From Lysinibacillus_B sp036662795 (lineage in GTDB: Bacteria; Bacillota; Bacilli; Bacillales_A; Planococcaceae), in assembly GCF_036662795.1 (NCBI RefSeq), contig NZ_JBAFWZ010000007.1:62001-126000 (forward strand): a DNA stretch of 64,000 bases, written 5' to 3'. A program made the position numbers and the translations under genes. The notes under the pieces were generated by a model. The model was not told the DNA's origin. It did not search any database and was given only the letters and a program-made list of their open reading frames with translations. Shown here one piece after another: positions 42,457 to 51,350 of the stretch; position 1 is the stretch's first letter; each line of letters opens with the position of its first letter.

Positions 42457-43731
42457 ATGACTACTTATATTCAAAATGTACAATTATTAAATGAACAAGG
42501 TGAATTAGTCTTATCATCCATTACAGTTGAAAATGGTAAAGTATCAGCAATCGGTGGAGAGATGCCAGCGGGCGCCGAGGTGATTGACGGTAACGGGAAT
42601 TTCTTATCGCCTGGTTTTGTAGATGTCCATGTACATCTACGTGAGCCTGGCTTTGAGCATAAGGAAACAATTGCGACTGGAACAGCTTCAGCAGCAAAGG
42701 GCGGGTTCACAACAATTTGTGCAATGCCTAATACAAAGCCTGTACCCGATTCAGTCCAAAATATGAAACTGATTAATGGATTAATTGAAGAAAGTGCGGT
42801 CGTTCGCGTATTACCATATGGCTCGTTAACAAAGGATATTTCTGGTGAAGTACGTACAAATGTTGAAGAATTAAAGCAACACGGTGCTGTAGCTTTCTCT
42901 GATGACGGTGTAGGCATTCAATTAGCCTCTACAATGTATGAACAGATGAAGGAAGCAGCTCGAATTAATGCGATCGTGGTAGCGCACTGTGAAGATAACT
43001 CGCTAATTTATGAAGGGGTTATGCATGAAGGAAAGCGCAATAAAGAACTAGGTTTGCCAGGTATTCCTTCCATTTGTGAATCCGTTCAAATTGCCCGTGA
43101 CGTATTATTAGCCGAAGCAGCAGGTGCTCGCTATCACGTTTGTCACGTATCGACGAAAGAATCTGTTCGTGCAGTACGAGATGCAAAGGCAGCGGGGATT
43201 CGTGTAACAGCTGAAGTATGTCCACACCATTTATTACTAGAAGAAATGGATATCCCTTCAGATGATGCAAACTGGAAAATGAACCCACCATTACGTGCTG
43301 CAGATGATAAGGATTCATTACATGCAGCCCTACTAGATGGCACAATCGACTGTATTGCAACAGACCATGCTCCACATACGGTGGAAGAAAAATGCTGCGG
43401 TATGGTAGGGGCACCATTTGGTATTGTTGGTTTTGAAACAGCGTTCCCATTACTGTATACAAGATTCGTAAAAACAGGAAAATGGACATTAGAGCAATTA
43501 GTTCAATGGATGAGTACAAAGCCAGCAGAAATTTTCGACCTACCATACGGTAAAATTGAAGTAGGTGCTTCAGCAGATTTCACAATTATCGATCTTGAAA
43601 AAGAAATGACAGTTGATGCAGAAGGATTTGTGTCAAAAGGTCGTAACACACCATTCAATGGCTGGAAGGCTCAAGGTTGGCCAGTAGTAACAATTTTTGA
43701 AGGCAATATCGTATATCAGGAGGCGCAATAA
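42457..43731 (+). CDS. pyrC: Dihydroorotase
   Basis: PyrC closes carbamoyl-aspartate into dihydroorotate. The 424-residue amidohydrolase has the zinc-binding HVHLREPG motif (about residues 60-67), further metal ligands in VVAHCED and YHVCHVST, and the catalytic Asp in CIATDHAPHT. It starts directly after pyrB and overlaps the ATG of pyrAA by one base. Confidence 0.97.
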   Translation: MTTYIQNVQLLNEQGELVLSSITVENGKVSAIGGEMPAGAEVIDGNGNFLSPGFVDVHVHLREPGFEHKETIATGTASAAKGGFTTICAMPNTKPVPDSVQNMKLINGLIEESAVVRVLPYGSLTKDISGEVRTNVEELKQHGAVAFSDDGVGIQLASTMYEQMKEAARINAIVVAHCEDNSLIYEGVMHEGKRNKELGLPGIPSICESVQIARDVLLAEAAGARYHVCHVSTKESVRAVRDAKAAGIRVTAEVCPHHLLLEEMDIPSDDANWKMNPPLRAADDKDSLHAALLDGTIDCIATDHAPHTVEEKCCGMVGAPFGIVGFETAFPLLYTRFVKTGKWTLEQLVQWMSTKPAEIFDLPYGKIEVGASADFTIIDLEKEMTVDAEGFVSKGRNTPFNGWKAQGWPVVTIFEGNIVYQEAQ

Positions 43732-44831
43732 TGAAAAAACGTTTATTAATTTTAGAAGATGGTACAGTATTTTCTGGTACAGCATTCGGTAGTGACAAAG
43801 CATCTCAAGGGGAAGTTGTCTTCACAACAGGGATGACAGGCTACCAAGAAACATTATCTGATCCATCATTTTACGGTCAAATTGTAACATTAACATACCC
43901 ATTAATCGGTAACTACGGTATTAACCGTGACGATTTTGAATCTATTCAGCCGGCTATTCGTGGATTCGTTGTACGTGAATTAGCTGAGCATCCATCAAAC
44001 TGGCGTAGTGATATGACATTAAATGATTACTTAAAATCACAGGATATCCCAGGTATTGAAGGGATTGATACACGTAAATTAACACGTATTATCCGTGCAA
44101 AGGGTGCGGTTCGAGCAATTTTAACTGAAGCGGATGCAGAGGTAAATGTAGAGGAAATCGTAGCACAATTACAAGCAACACCTCTAATTACACATCATGT
44201 GAAGGAAGTATCGCCAAAAGCTGCTTACCCATCACCAGGTCGTGGCAAACGTGTTGTCCTAATTGATTTCGGTATGAAGCACGGTATTCTACGCGAATTA
44301 AATAAACGTGACTGTGATGTAATCGTAGCACCTTACAATACATCAGCTCAGCAAATTTTAGCGTGGCAACCAGATGGCATTATGCTTTCAAACGGCCCGG
44401 GTAACCCAATGGACGTAACAGAAGGTATCGAAACGGTTAAAAACTTAATCGGAAAAGTGCCAATGTTCGGTATTTGCTTAGGGCACCAAATTTTCTCATT
44501 AGCATGTGGGGCAAAATCATTTAAATTGCCGTTCGGTCACCGCGGAGGTAACCACCCAGTAAAGGATTTACGCACTGGCCGTACAGATTTAACATCTCAA
44601 AACCACGGTTATGCAATTGATATCGATTCATTAAAAGATACAGATTTAGAATTAACTCATGTCGCATTAAACGACGGTACTTGTGAAGGGGTTCGTCATA
44701 AGAAATATCCAATCTTCACGGTTCAATATCACCCAGAGGCTTCACCAGGTCCAGAAGATTCAAATCACTTATTTGATGAGTTTATTGAAATGATGGAAAA
44801 TGAAGCAGCAAAGGAGAAACAACATGCCTAA
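43731..44831 (+). CDS. pyrAA: Carbamoyl phosphate synthase small subunit (glutaminase)
   Basis: PyrAA (CarA) hydrolyses glutamine and channels ammonia to the large subunit. The 366-residue protein has the N-terminal CarA domain (GTAFGSDKASQGEVVFTTG) and a class I glutamine amidotransferase domain. The catalytic Cys is in FGICLGHQ and the His-Glu pair in QYHPEASPGP. The ATG overlaps the pyrC stop, and the end overlaps pyrAB by 8 bp. It belongs to the pyrimidine-specific synthase. Confidence 0.97.
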   Translation: MKKRLLILEDGTVFSGTAFGSDKASQGEVVFTTGMTGYQETLSDPSFYGQIVTLTYPLIGNYGINRDDFESIQPAIRGFVVRELAEHPSNWRSDMTLNDYLKSQDIPGIEGIDTRKLTRIIRAKGAVRAILTEADAEVNVEEIVAQLQATPLITHHVKEVSPKAAYPSPGRGKRVVLIDFGMKHGILRELNKRDCDVIVAPYNTSAQQILAWQPDGIMLSNGPGNPMDVTEGIETVKNLIGKVPMFGICLGHQIFSLACGAKSFKLPFGHRGGNHPVKDLRTGRTDLTSQNHGYAIDIDSLKDTDLELTHVALNDGTCEGVRHKKYPIFTVQYHPEASPGPEDSNHLFDEFIEMMENEAAKEKQHA

Positions 44832-47800
44832 ACGTACAGATATAAACACAATTTTAGTAATCGGATCAGGTCCAATCGTTATCGGTCAAGCAGCAGAGTT
44901 TGACTATGCAGGTACACAAGCGTGTCTTTCATTAAAAGAGGAAGGCTACCGCGTAATCTTAATTAACTCAAACCCAGCGACAATTATGACAGATACAGAA
45001 ATCGCTGACAAAGTCTATATCGAGCCAATTAGCTTAGAATTCGTATCACGTATTTTACGCAAAGAACGCCCAGATGCAATCCTACCAACACTTGGTGGTC
45101 AAACAGGCTTAAACATGGCAATCGAACTGGATGAATCAGGTATTTTAGACGAGCTAGGCATCGAAATCCTTGGTACAAAATTAGATGCGATTCATAAAGC
45201 GGAAGACCGTGATTTATTCCGTAATTTAATGTACGAATTAGGTGCTCCAGTACCTGAGTCAGACATCATCCACAACATGGAAGAAGCAAAAGCATTAGTA
45301 GCACGCATCGGTTACCCAGTAATCGTACGTCCAGCATTCACACTTGGTGGAACAGGTGGCGGTATCTGTTATAACGACCAAGACTTAGAAGAAATCGTAA
45401 CATCAGGTTTGAAATATTCACCAGTAACGCAATGTTTACTTGAAAAATCAATCGCTGGCTACAAGGAAATTGAATATGAAGTAATGCGTGATGCTGCAGA
45501 CAATGCAATCGTAGTTTGTAACATGGAAAACTTCGACCCAGTAGGTATTCACACAGGTGACTCAATCGTAGTTGCACCAACACAAACTCTTTCTGACCGT
45601 GAAAACCAAATGCTACGTAATATCTCACTTGATATTATCCGTGCATTAAAAATTGAAGGTGGCTGTAACGTACAATTAGCACTTGACCCATACAGCTTCC
45701 AGTACTATGTAATTGAGGTAAACCCACGTGTATCACGCTCATCAGCGCTTGCTTCAAAAGCAACGGGTTACCCAATTGCAAAATTAGCGGCAAAAATCGC
45801 AGTTGGTTTAACACTAGATGAAATTAAAAACCCTGTAACAGGTTCTACTTTTGCTTGCTTCGAGCCAGCACTTGACTATATCGTAGCGAAAATTCCACGC
45901 TGGCCATTCGATAAATTCGAATCAGCGAAACGTAACCTAGGTACACAAATGAAGGCAACGGGTGAGGTAATGGCACTTGGCCGTACGTTCGAAGAAGCGA
46001 TGTTAAAAGCAGTTCGTTCACTTGAAACAGGTCACTACCATATTGAAATGAAACACCCAGAAGAGTTAACAGATTCTTGGATTGAAAAACGTATTCGTAA
46101 AGCGGGTGACGAGCGTTTATTCTTCATCGGTGAAGCATTACGACGCGGTGTAACAATCGAGCAAATTCACGAGTGGTCAGCAATCGACTTATTCTTCTTA
46201 CACAAATTAAAGAAAATTGTCGATATGGAAGCGACACTTGCAGAAAATAAAAACGACAAAGACGTGTTACGTACAGCAAAACGTTTAGGCTTTGCAGATC
46301 GTAAAATCGCAGAGCTTTGGGAAACAACGCCAGAAGCAGTATACGAATTCCGTAAAGACAACGGCATTATCCCAGTATACAAAATGGTTGATACATGTGC
46401 GGCTGAGTTTGAATCTCAAACACCGTACTTCTACGGCACATATGAAGAAGAAAATGAATCGATTAAATCTGACAAGCCATCAGTGGTTGTACTAGGCTCT
46501 GGTCCGATTCGTATCGGTCAAGGGGTAGAGTTTGACTATGCAACTGTTCACTCTGTATGGGCAATCCAAGAGGCAGGCTATGAAGCGATTATAATTAACT
46601 CAAATCCTGAAACAGTTTCGACTGACTTCTCGATTTCAGATAAATTATACTTTGAGCCATTAACAATCGAGGACGTAATGCATATTATCGACCTAGAGCA
46701 ACCAATTGGTGTTGTTGTACAATTCGGTGGTCAAACAGCCATCAATCTAGCAGATAAGCTTGCTGCAAATGGCGTGAAAATTTTAGGTACATCACTTGAG
46801 GATATCGACCGTGCAGAAAACCGTGATAAATTCGAAGCGGCACTACAAGAGCTAGGAATTCCACAGCCTGCTGGTGAAACGGCAACATCTACGGAAGAAG
46901 CATTAGAAATTGGTAAAAAATTAGGGTTCCCAGTCTTAGTTCGTCCATCTTACGTTCTTGGTGGTCGCGCAATGGAAATCGTTTATAACTTAGATGAATT
47001 AGCACATTATATGGAGCATGCAGTAGAAGCCTCTCCAGATCACCCAGTACTAGTTGACCGTTACTTAACAGGTCAGGAAATCGAAGTGGATGCAATCTGT
47101 GATGGTGAAAATGTATTAATCCCAGGTATTATGGAGCATATTGAGCGTGCAGGTGTTCACTCTGGTGACTCAATTTCGGTATACCCACCACAAAAATTAA
47201 CAGAAGCACAAAAAGAAACGTTAGTAGATTACACAACACGTTTAGCAAAAGGTTTAGGTATCGTAGGTCTGATGAACATTCAGTATGTAATGAGCCAAGG
47301 CGAAATTTTCGTAATTGAGGTTAACCCACGTTCATCTCGTACAGTACCATTCCTATCAAAAATTACAAATATTCCAATGGCGAATATTGCAACAAAAGCC
47401 ATTCTTGGTCAGTCTATCGTAGAACAAGGCTACCCAACAGGCTTAGCGAAAGAGCAGCAAGGTGTATTCGTAAAAGTGCCAGTGTTCTCATTCGCAAAAT
47501 TACGCCGTGTAGACATTACATTAGGACCTGAAATGAAATCAACAGGTGAAGTGATGGGGAAAGATTCTACATTAGAAAAAGCACTATACAAAGGCTTAGT
47601 AGCAGCAGGTATGGAAATTAAAACACACGGTACAGTGCTATTCACAGTATCGGATAAAGATAAAGAAGAAGCGATTAGCTTAGCAAAACGCTTCTCAACA
47701 GTAGGCTACCGTATTATGGCAACAGAAGGTACTGCAAAAGTATTTGAAGAGAACGGCGTACGTACAGATGTTGTAGAGAAAATCGGTGCTAAAGGTAAAA

Positions 47801-48021
47801 CGTTAATTGATGTAATCCAAAATGGTGAAGCACAGCTTGTAGTAAACACTTTAACAAAAGGCAAGCAACCAGCACGTGATGGCTTCCGTATTCGTCGCGA
47901 GTCTGTAGAAAATGGTGTGCCATGTTTAACATCTTTAGATACTGCAGAGGCGATGCTACGTGTAATTGAGTCAATGACATTCACAGCTGAGGAAATGCCA
48001 AAAGCGGAGGTAGTACATTAA
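44824..48021 (+). CDS. pyrAB: Carbamoyl phosphate synthase large subunit
   Basis: PyrAB (CarB) makes carbamoyl phosphate from bicarbonate, ammonia and two ATP. The 1065-residue protein has two homologous ATP-grasp halves: the first from VIGSGPIVIGQAAEFDYAGT and the second from VLGSGPIRIGQGVEFDYATV (about residue 555). Both contain VxVNPRxSRSS-type motifs. A C-terminal MGS-like allosteric domain begins at about residue 930. ATG at 44824 was chosen from AAAGGAG at 44811-44817. It is followed 1 bp later by pyrK. Confidence 0.98.
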   Translation: MPKRTDINTILVIGSGPIVIGQAAEFDYAGTQACLSLKEEGYRVILINSNPATIMTDTEIADKVYIEPISLEFVSRILRKERPDAILPTLGGQTGLNMAIELDESGILDELGIEILGTKLDAIHKAEDRDLFRNLMYELGAPVPESDIIHNMEEAKALVARIGYPVIVRPAFTLGGTGGGICYNDQDLEEIVTSGLKYSPVTQCLLEKSIAGYKEIEYEVMRDAADNAIVVCNMENFDPVGIHTGDSIVVAPTQTLSDRENQMLRNISLDIIRALKIEGGCNVQLALDPYSFQYYVIEVNPRVSRSSALASKATGYPIAKLAAKIAVGLTLDEIKNPVTGSTFACFEPALDYIVAKIPRWPFDKFESAKRNLGTQMKATGEVMALGRTFEEAMLKAVRSLETGHYHIEMKHPEELTDSWIEKRIRKAGDERLFFIGEALRRGVTIEQIHEWSAIDLFFLHKLKKIVDMEATLAENKNDKDVLRTAKRLGFADRKIAELWETTPEAVYEFRKDNGIIPVYKMVDTCAAEFESQTPYFYGTYEEENESIKSDKPSVVVLGSGPIRIGQGVEFDYATVHSVWAIQEAGYEAIIINSNPETVSTDFSISDKLYFEPLTIEDVMHIIDLEQPIGVVVQFGGQTAINLADKLAANGVKILGTSLEDIDRAENRDKFEAALQELGIPQPAGETATSTEEALEIGKKLGFPVLVRPSYVLGGRAMEIVYNLDELAHYMEHAVEASPDHPVLVDRYLTGQEIEVDAICDGENVLIPGIMEHIERAGVHSGDSISVYPPQKLTEAQKETLVDYTTRLAKGLGIVGLMNIQYVMSQGEIFVIEVNPRSSRTVPFLSKITNIPMANIATKAILGQSIVEQGYPTGLAKEQQGVFVKVPVFSFAKLRRVDITLGPEMKSTGEVMGKDSTLEKALYKGLVAAGMEIKTHGTVLFTVSDKDKEEAISLAKRFSTVGYRIMATEGTAKVFEENGVRTDVVEKIGAKGKTLIDVIQNGEAQLVVNTLTKGKQPARDGFRIRRESVENGVPCLTSLDTAEAMLRVIESMTFTAEEMPKAEVVH

Positions 48022-48022
48022 T

Positions 48023-48796
48023 ATGATTCGCCAAGAACGAATGACAGTCGTTGGGCAATCGAAAATCGCGCATAACATTTTTGAGCTTACAGTACAAGGC
48101 GAACTTGTCCAGGAAATGACTCCTGGACAGTTCGTGCACGTACGTGTCGCTGATATGTTTGAGCCGCTATTACGACGTCCAATTAGTATTGCAAATATCA
48201 ATAAAGAAACAAATGAATTTACGATGATCTATCGTGCAGAAGGTCGTGGAACAGAAATTCTATCGTTAAAGCAAGTAGGCGATGCGATCGATATTTTAGG
48301 TCCAATTGGTAACGGCTTCCCTGTTGATGCAGTACAAAAAGGCGGTACAGCACTTCTTGTAGGAGGGGGTATCGGTGTACCACCCCTATATGAATTATCA
48401 AAGCAATTAAATGCACGTGGTGTACGTACGATTCATGTATTAGGCTTCCAATCAGAAAATGTTTGTTTTTATGAGGAACAGTTTAGCCATTTAGGTGATA
48501 CACATTATGTCACAGCGGATGGAACAAAAGGAACGAAGGGCTTTGTAACAAACTTACTAGATGAAATGCAGCCGGAGTTTGATGTGTTCTATTCTTGTGG
48601 ACCGCTTCCGATGTTAAAGGCACTTGAAGCACAATTCCCAAATAAGCCAGGCTACTTATCATTTGAAGAGCGTATGGCTTGTGGTATTGGGGCTTGCTTC
48701 GCTTGTGTATGTAACACAACGGATGCGACTGAAAAAGATTATGTCAAAGTGTGCTCAGATGGGCCAGTATTCCCGAAAGGAGTTGTGGCACTATGA
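48023..48796 (+). CDS. pyrK: Dihydroorotate dehydrogenase electron-transfer subunit
   Basis: PyrK carries FAD and a [2Fe-2S] cluster that pass electrons from PyrD to NAD+. The 257-residue protein has a ferredoxin-reductase-like FAD domain (RRPISIAN, YRAEGRGTEIL), the NAD-binding GGGIGVPPLYEL and the C-terminal cluster cysteines ACGIGACFACVC. It sits between pyrAB and pyrD and overlaps pyrD by 4 bp. Confidence 0.96.
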   Translation: MIRQERMTVVGQSKIAHNIFELTVQGELVQEMTPGQFVHVRVADMFEPLLRRPISIANINKETNEFTMIYRAEGRGTEILSLKQVGDAIDILGPIGNGFPVDAVQKGGTALLVGGGIGVPPLYELSKQLNARGVRTIHVLGFQSENVCFYEEQFSHLGDTHYVTADGTKGTKGFVTNLLDEMQPEFDVFYSCGPLPMLKALEAQFPNKPGYLSFEERMACGIGACFACVCNTTDATEKDYVKVCSDGPVFPKGVVAL

Positions 48797-49704
48797 GCCG
48801 AATTAACGTTAAATTACCAGGATTAGATTTAAAAAATCCGATTATGCCAGCGTCAGGCTGCTTTGGCTTCGGCCGTGAATATGCACAGCTATATGATTTA
48901 TCAAAGCTAGGTGCCATTATGATTAAGGCTACTACGGTAGAAACACGCCGTGGTAACCCGACACCTCGAGTAGCAGAAACTGCAGCCGGGATGTTAAATG
49001 CAATCGGCTTACAAAATCCAGGGATTGATAAAGTAATGTCAGAGGAGCTTCCTTTCTTAGAGGACTACGATGTACCGATTATTGCGAATGTTGCTGGTAC
49101 AGAAGTTGCGGATTATGTAGAAGTGGCCGAGAGAATTTCAAAAGCACCGAACGTTCATGCATTAGAATTAAATATTTCATGTCCAAACGTAAAATGTGGT
49201 GGTATTCAGTTCGGAACGGATCCAGAAACTGCTCGTGAATTAGTGGAAGCGGTTAAGGCTGTATCTAGCGTACCAGTATACGTAAAATTATCTCCGAATG
49301 TAACGAATATCGTGGACATTGCAAAAGCGGTTGAAGCAGGCGGGGCAGACGGTATTACAATGATTAATACATTAATTGGTATGCGCCTTCATGAAAAAAC
49401 AGGAAAGCCTGTAATTGCTAATGGTACAGGAGGTCTTTCTGGTCCAGCAGTGAAGCCAGTAGCTATCCGTATGGTATATGAAGTATACAAAGCTGTCAAT
49501 ATTCCGATAATTGGTATGGGAGGCATAACGAATGCTCAGGACGTTATCGATTTTATGTCGGCAGGTGCATCTGCAGTTGCAGTCGGTACAGCAAACTTTG
49601 TCGATCACTTTGTATGTCCGACGATTATTGATGATTTACCAGCGAAGTTAGAAGAGCTAGGTGTAAAGCATATTACAGAAATAATTGGAAGGAGTCACCG
49701 TTAA
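48793..49704 (+). CDS. pyrD: Dihydroorotate dehydrogenase, class 1B catalytic subunit
   Basis: PyrD oxidises dihydroorotate to orotate with FMN, handing electrons to PyrK. The 303-residue TIM-barrel enzyme starts MSRINVKLPGLDLKNPIMPASG. It has the catalytic-Cys loop ELNISCPNVKCGG and the FMN phosphate motif GMGGI...AVGTANF. Presence of pyrK identifies the NAD-dependent 1B type. ATG at 48793 overlaps the pyrK stop by 4 bp. Confidence 0.96.
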   Translation: MSRINVKLPGLDLKNPIMPASGCFGFGREYAQLYDLSKLGAIMIKATTVETRRGNPTPRVAETAAGMLNAIGLQNPGIDKVMSEELPFLEDYDVPIIANVAGTEVADYVEVAERISKAPNVHALELNISCPNVKCGGIQFGTDPETARELVEAVKAVSSVPVYVKLSPNVTNIVDIAKAVEAGGADGITMINTLIGMRLHEKTGKPVIANGTGGLSGPAVKPVAIRMVYEVYKAVNIPIIGMGGITNAQDVIDFMSAGASAVAVGTANFVDHFVCPTIIDDLPAKLEELGVKHITEIIGRSHR

Positions 49705-49705
49705 T

Positions 49706-50419
49706 ATGAACAACAAACCTATTATTGCACTAGACTTTCCAGGGGAGAAAGAAGTGTTTAACTTTTTAAACCAATTTAACGAGCAGCTTTTCGTGAAAAT
49801 TGGGATGGAGCTTTATATGCAGGAAGGTCCAGATATTGTACGTAAAGTAAAAGAACAGGGCCATGATATTTTCTTAGATTTAAAGCTTCATGATATTCCG
49901 AATACGGTAAAGTCTGCAATGAAGGGTTTAGCACGATTAGGTGTAGATTTAGTTAATGTTCATGCAGCAGGTGGCAAGAATATGATGGAAGGTGCGCTTG
50001 AAGGTCTTGAAGCAGGTACGCCTGTTGGTAAAAATAGAGCCGCATTAATTGCAGTAACACAATTAACATCGACAACGGAAGAGCAAATGCAAAATGAGCA
50101 AAAGATTGCCCTATCTTTAAATGAATCTGTACTTCATTATGCACAGTTAACGAAAGCTGCCGGTTTAAATGGTGTTGTTTGTTCTGTACATGAGGCTCGT
50201 GCAATTGCAGAGGTTTGTGGCGAGGATTTTCTTCGTGTAACGCCTGGTATTCGCATGGCTGGTGGCGAAGCACATGATCAAAAACGCATTGCAACACCAG
50301 ACGGAGCGCGCCAGGATGGATCGTCACTAATTGTTGTCGGTAGAGCAATTACAGGTGCAGCTAATCCAGTAGCAGCTTATAAAAATGTTTGTGAATTATG
50401 GGAGGAAAAAATAATATGA
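49706..50419 (+). CDS. pyrF: Orotidine-5'-phosphate decarboxylase
   Basis: PyrF removes CO2 from OMP to give UMP. The 237-residue TIM-barrel protein has the catalytic tetrad segment FLDLKLHDIPNTV (about residues 58-70), LVNVHAAGG and the phosphate-loop region VVGRAITGAANP. GGAAGGAG (49687-49694) supports the ATG at 49706. It overlaps pyrE by 4 bp (ATGA). Confidence 0.97.
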   Translation: MNNKPIIALDFPGEKEVFNFLNQFNEQLFVKIGMELYMQEGPDIVRKVKEQGHDIFLDLKLHDIPNTVKSAMKGLARLGVDLVNVHAAGGKNMMEGALEGLEAGTPVGKNRAALIAVTQLTSTTEEQMQNEQKIALSLNESVLHYAQLTKAAGLNGVVCSVHEARAIAEVCGEDFLRVTPGIRMAGGEAHDQKRIATPDGARQDGSSLIVVGRAITGAANPVAAYKNVCELWEEKII

Positions 50420-51051
50420 CATTACAAAACGAAATCGCACACGCTATGCTAAAAGTAGGTGCAGTAGAATTAAACCCAACAGAATTATTTACTTGGGCTT
50501 CAGGTATTAAATCACCTATTTACTGTGATACACGTTTAACAATTTCAGATCCTGTTATTCGTAAACAACTTGCGAACGGTTTAGCGCAAAATATTAAAGA
50601 ATTTTTCCCAGAGACTGAAATAGTTGCAGGTACAGCTACAGCAGGTATCCCGCATGCAGCATGGGTTTCTGATATTTTAGAGCTACCAATGGTATATGTG
50701 CGCTCAAAAGCAAAAGAGCACGGTCGTGGCAATCAAATCGAAGGTAAATATGCAGCTGGACAAAAAGTGGTAGTCGTTGAAGATATCGTATCAACAGGCG
50801 GCTCTGCTATTACAGCAGTAGAAGCATTACGCGCAGCTGGCTGTGAGGTAGTTGGGGTAGTTTGTGTATATACATACAACTTACCAAAAGCTGAAAAAGC
50901 ATTCGACGAAATCGGCGTAAAATACGTATCTCTAACAAACTTCGACTACTTAGTAGAAGCAGCAAACGAATCAGGCACTATCCAAGCAGACCAAATCCCA
51001 TTCTTGAAGGAGTGGCACGCGGACCTTAAAGCAGGGAATTTACAAAAATAA
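50416..51051 (+). CDS. pyrE: Orotate phosphoribosyltransferase
   Basis: PyrE joins orotate to PRPP to form OMP. The 211-residue protein has the PRPP motif VVVEDIVSTGGSAITAVEAL (about residues 118-137) and the catalytic loop VRSKAKEHGRGNQIEG. ATG at 50416 overlaps the pyrF stop by 4 bp, with GGGAGGAA upstream. It is last in the pyr operon. The final codons (KAGNLQK) lie inside a 21-bp sequence that is repeated 221 bp downstream. Confidence 0.97.
   Translation: MTLQNEIAHAMLKVGAVELNPTELFTWASGIKSPIYCDTRLTISDPVIRKQLANGLAQNIKEFFPETEIVAGTATAGIPHAAWVSDILELPMVYVRSKAKEHGRGNQIEGKYAAGQKVVVVEDIVSTGGSAITAVEALRAAGCEVVGVVCVYTYNLPKAEKAFDEIGVKYVSLTNFDYLVEAANESGTIQADQIPFLKEWHADLKAGNLQK
51027..51047 (+). repeat. 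21-bp direct repeat, copy 1 (inside the pyrE 3' end)
   Basis: The 21 bases at 51027-51047 (core AAAGCAGGGAATTTAC) recur exactly at 51248-51268. This copy encodes the last residues of PyrE. The pair flanks about 200 bp of structured non-coding DNA. Confidence 0.85.
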
Positions 51052-51084
51052 TTGAATTTATTTTAAAGTGAATGAAATGCTACT

Positions 51085-51244
51085 TATATAGGTAGAGCTG
51101 TGGCGAAAGCAAAGTGACAGCCACACTGGAAAACTTAAAGCTGGAGAGCTTTAAGTTTTCCATGCGACGAGGCTTGAGGTTGTGAAACAATCTCAACCGC
51201 AGGAGCACAACGGAAAGAGGCCCGGCACTAGCCGGGCTTCTTTT
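51085..51244 (+). ncRNA. Unassigned structured RNA / elaborate 3' end of the pyr transcript
   Basis: Four helices follow one another. A GTGGC/GCCAC-type stem lies near 51100-51125. A perfect 15-bp hairpin has arms 51128-51142 and 51147-51161 with a GGAG tetraloop. A 10-bp hairpin has arms 51174-51183 and 51187-51196 (one G-U). An intrinsic terminator GCCCGGC-ACTA-GCCGGGC (51220-51237) ends in a T-rich tail. It has no open frame of note. It does not match any riboswitch or stable RNA consensus I know. It may be a small RNA, a 3' UTR structure, or the body of a miniature mobile element. Confidence 0.5.
51215..51244 (+). terminator. Intrinsic terminator of the pyr operon
   Basis: GCCCGGC (51220-51226), ACTA loop, GCCGGGC (51231-51237), then TTCTTTT. 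It is the strongest terminator downstream of pyrE. Confidence 0.85.
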
Positions 51245-51247
51245 ACG

Positions 51248-51268
51248 TAAAGCAGGGAATTTACAAAA
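51248..51268 (+). repeat. 21-bp direct repeat, copy 2
   Basis: An exact copy of 51027-51047, placed just after the terminator at 51215-51244 and before the terminator of the convergent protease gene. The pair looks like a gene-end duplication such as an attachment-site or target-site repeat. Confidence 0.85.
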
Positions 51269-51289
51269 TTGATAAGTGTTTGCTTGACG

Positions 51290-51330
51290 CAAAAAAGCAG
51301 GTGGAGAAAATGAGTTTTTCTCCACCTGCT
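51290..51330 (-). terminator. Intrinsic terminator of the subtilase gene
   Basis: AGCAGGTGGAGAAAA (51296-51310) pairs with TTTTCTCCACCTGCT (51316-51330). The A-run at 51290-51296 gives a U-run on the minus strand, so it ends the protease transcript. Confidence 0.9.
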
Positions 51331-51350
51331 ATTGTATTTTCATAGCTTAC

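Noticed and set aside
42471..42917. Minus-strand open frame of 148 codons inside pyrC
   Set aside because: It is antisense to pyrC with no ribosome site; the Ser/Pro-rich translation is typical of a shadow frame.
43019..43546. Minus-strand open frame of 175 codons inside pyrC
   Set aside because: It is entirely antisense to a well-conserved enzyme gene, with a composition typical of a shadow frame and no start signal.
51085..51244. Possible c-di-GMP or other known riboswitch
   Set aside because: The GCGAAAGC and GTGAC pieces recall GEMM-type loops, but the conserved core and receptor are absent, and the element lies after, not before, a gene on its strand.
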